Source: an uncultured Bacteroides sp. (GTDB taxonomy: Bacteria; Bacteroidota; Bacteroidia; Cytophagales; Cyclobacteriaceae). From it: a stretch of 64,000 nucleotides of DNA. Every line of letters begins with the position of its first letter. The first letter of the stretch is position 1. This document shows positions 63,143 through 64,000 of this stretch, in pieces. The stretch spans positions 1-64,000 of the forward strand of contig CABHOV010000042.1 of the NCBI GenBank assembly GCA_902168185.1, written 5' to 3'. The position numbers were made by a program, and so were the translations under genes. The notes beneath the pieces are model-generated. The model searched no databases, was not told the DNA's origin, and saw nothing but the letters and a program-made list of their open reading frames with translations.

Positions 63143-64000
63143 ATGAAAAAAATTCTATCAATTATCATGAGCCTGGCAATGGGCTTCACTGCATTTGCCC
63201 AAAGTATTTCCGTACCACCAAGCGGAGACAATCAAAAGTCAAGCGTAACGCAATGGATAGGTCCGGTTTCCGTAACCATTAACTATAGCAGTCCCAACGT
63301 ACAGGGTCCTGGTGGCGAAGACCGCAAAGGACATATATGGGGAGAACTTGTTCATTATGGTTTCATCGATCAAGGCTATGGTTCTTCGAAGGCTGCACCG
63401 TGGCGTGCGGGAGCCAATGAAAATACAACCATCACTTTTTCACATGATGTTAAGATTCAAGGTAAAGATTTAAAGGCGGGTACATATGGATTATTTCTGG
63501 ATGTTGAGAAAGAAGGTCCGTGGCATTGGATCTTCTCAACAAATTCAGCACGTTGGGGAAGTTACTATTACGATCCGAAAGAAGATGCGCTTCGTGTTGA
63601 GACATCTCCTGAAGATTCCGAGTATAGCGAATACCTGACCTATAGCTTTGCTGCAAGAGAGGCGAACAATACCGTTGCCTATTTACAGTGGGAGAATAAA
63701 CGTATACCTTTTAAAGTTGAAGTTGCCAATATTAATCAGCTCTATGTAGATAAAATGCGTGGTGAGTTGATGGGTAACCGAATGGGTTTTGATTACCAGC
63801 CTTGGATGGATGCGGCACAGTTCTGTGCGCAGAATAAGATCAACCTGGAAGAAGCGCTTACATGGGCAGACAATGCCATCAGCGGTCAATTTATAGGGCG
63901 TGAAGATTTCGCTTCATTACAAACCAAGGCACAGGTTCTATATGCTTTATCGCGCGATGCAGAAGCGGATGCTGTTATGAACAAAGCAATCAAACATCCT
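63143..64000 (+). CDS. DUF2911-domain exported protein, 3' end beyond the window
   Basis: The frame starts at ATG 63143 and is open to the window edge (286 codons seen). A Sec signal peptide (MKKILSIIMSLAMGFTAFAQS) is followed by a DUF2911 domain at about residues 25-190 (VTINYSSPNVQGPGGEDRKGHIWG, PWRAGANENTTITFS, AGTYGLFLDVEKEG, WHWIFS). After that a helical region begins (WMDAAQFCAQNKINLEEALTWADNAI), resembling the TPR-like tail of the family. DUF2911 proteins are common exported proteins of Bacteroidota with no established function. There is no lipobox. It lies 71 bp downstream of the lipid kinase gene. Confidence 0.88.
   Translation, partial: MKKILSIIMSLAMGFTAFAQSISVPPSGDNQKSSVTQWIGPVSVTINYSSPNVQGPGGEDRKGHIWGELVHYGFIDQGYGSSKAAPWRAGANENTTITFSHDVKIQGKDLKAGTYGLFLDVEKEGPWHWIFSTNSARWGSYYYDPKEDALRVETSPEDSEYSEYLTYSFAAREANNTVAYLQWENKRIPFKVEVANINQLYVDKMRGELMGNRMGFDYQPWMDAAQFCAQNKINLEEALTWADNAISGQFIGREDFASLQTKAQVLYALSRDAEADAVMNKAIKHP

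Noticed and set aside
1-64000. Mobile elements, integrases, CRISPR arrays, tRNA or rRNA genes
   Set aside because: None was found by reading both strands; the repeated SusC, FecR and FG-GAP segments are paralogous genes, not insertion sequences.

Overview
The window comes from a member of the Bacteroidota, most likely a soil- or plant-associated Cytophagales-type glycan degrader (the taxon is inferred, not read directly). The signs are four SusC/SusD outer-membrane pairs, three ECF-type FecR anti-sigma factors with two ECF sigma factors, many Sec and lipoprotein leaders, promoter-like TAnnTTTG boxes and weak Shine-Dalgarno sequences. No tRNA, rRNA, CRISPR array, integrase or transposase was seen.

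Positions 1-13.3 kb hold a glycan-trimming region. It has a partial GH92 alpha-mannosidase; an operon on the minus strand of GH29 alpha-fucosidase, GH35 beta-galactosidase and an Asp-box sialidase-like lipoprotein; a large FG-GAP/UnbV protein; a LytS/LytTR two-component pair; and a second GH29. Together these suit removal of outer sugars from N-glycan-like or other fucosylated, galactosylated glycans. From 13.5 to 23.1 kb, a SusC/SusD pair is followed by an FG-GAP/UnbV protein translationally coupled to a vanadium-haloperoxidase/PAP2-like enzyme. From 23.6 to 30.0 kb lies FecR-SusC-SusD with no sigma factor beside it, divergent from a GH3 beta-xylosidase/glucosidase (30.2-32.4 kb).

The most unusual region is 32.4-44.7 kb. 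It is a nine-gene minus-strand unit in the order ECF sigma, FecR, SusC, SusD, RidA, SelA/DgaE-like PLP enzyme, amidohydrolase/deacetylase, RraA-type aldolase, BASS transporter. It contains no glycosidase. All four enzymes carry export leaders, and the PLP enzyme and RidA have twin-arginine motifs. I infer an exported pathway that deacylates an amino acid or amino-sugar acid, eliminates ammonia, clears the imine or enamine with RidA, cleaves a keto acid with the RraA-type aldolase, and imports the product through the BASS carrier.

After it come a LacI regulator with its own operator-like palindrome and a divergent myo-inositol oxygenase (44.9-46.9 kb). A complete plus-strand sigma-FecR-SusC-SusD unit follows at 47.0-53.7 kb, closed by a strong terminator. 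The last part (53.7-64 kb) holds a small lipoprotein, a TPR histidine kinase, a third FG-GAP/UnbV lipoprotein, an NtrY-like kinase, an acyl carrier protein, a YopX-like small protein, a lipid kinase of the YegS/DagK type and the start of a DUF2911 protein. Several start codons were moved inward from the longest reading frame because the upstream start is TTG/GTG, lies in a terminator, or leaves a signal peptide badly placed.
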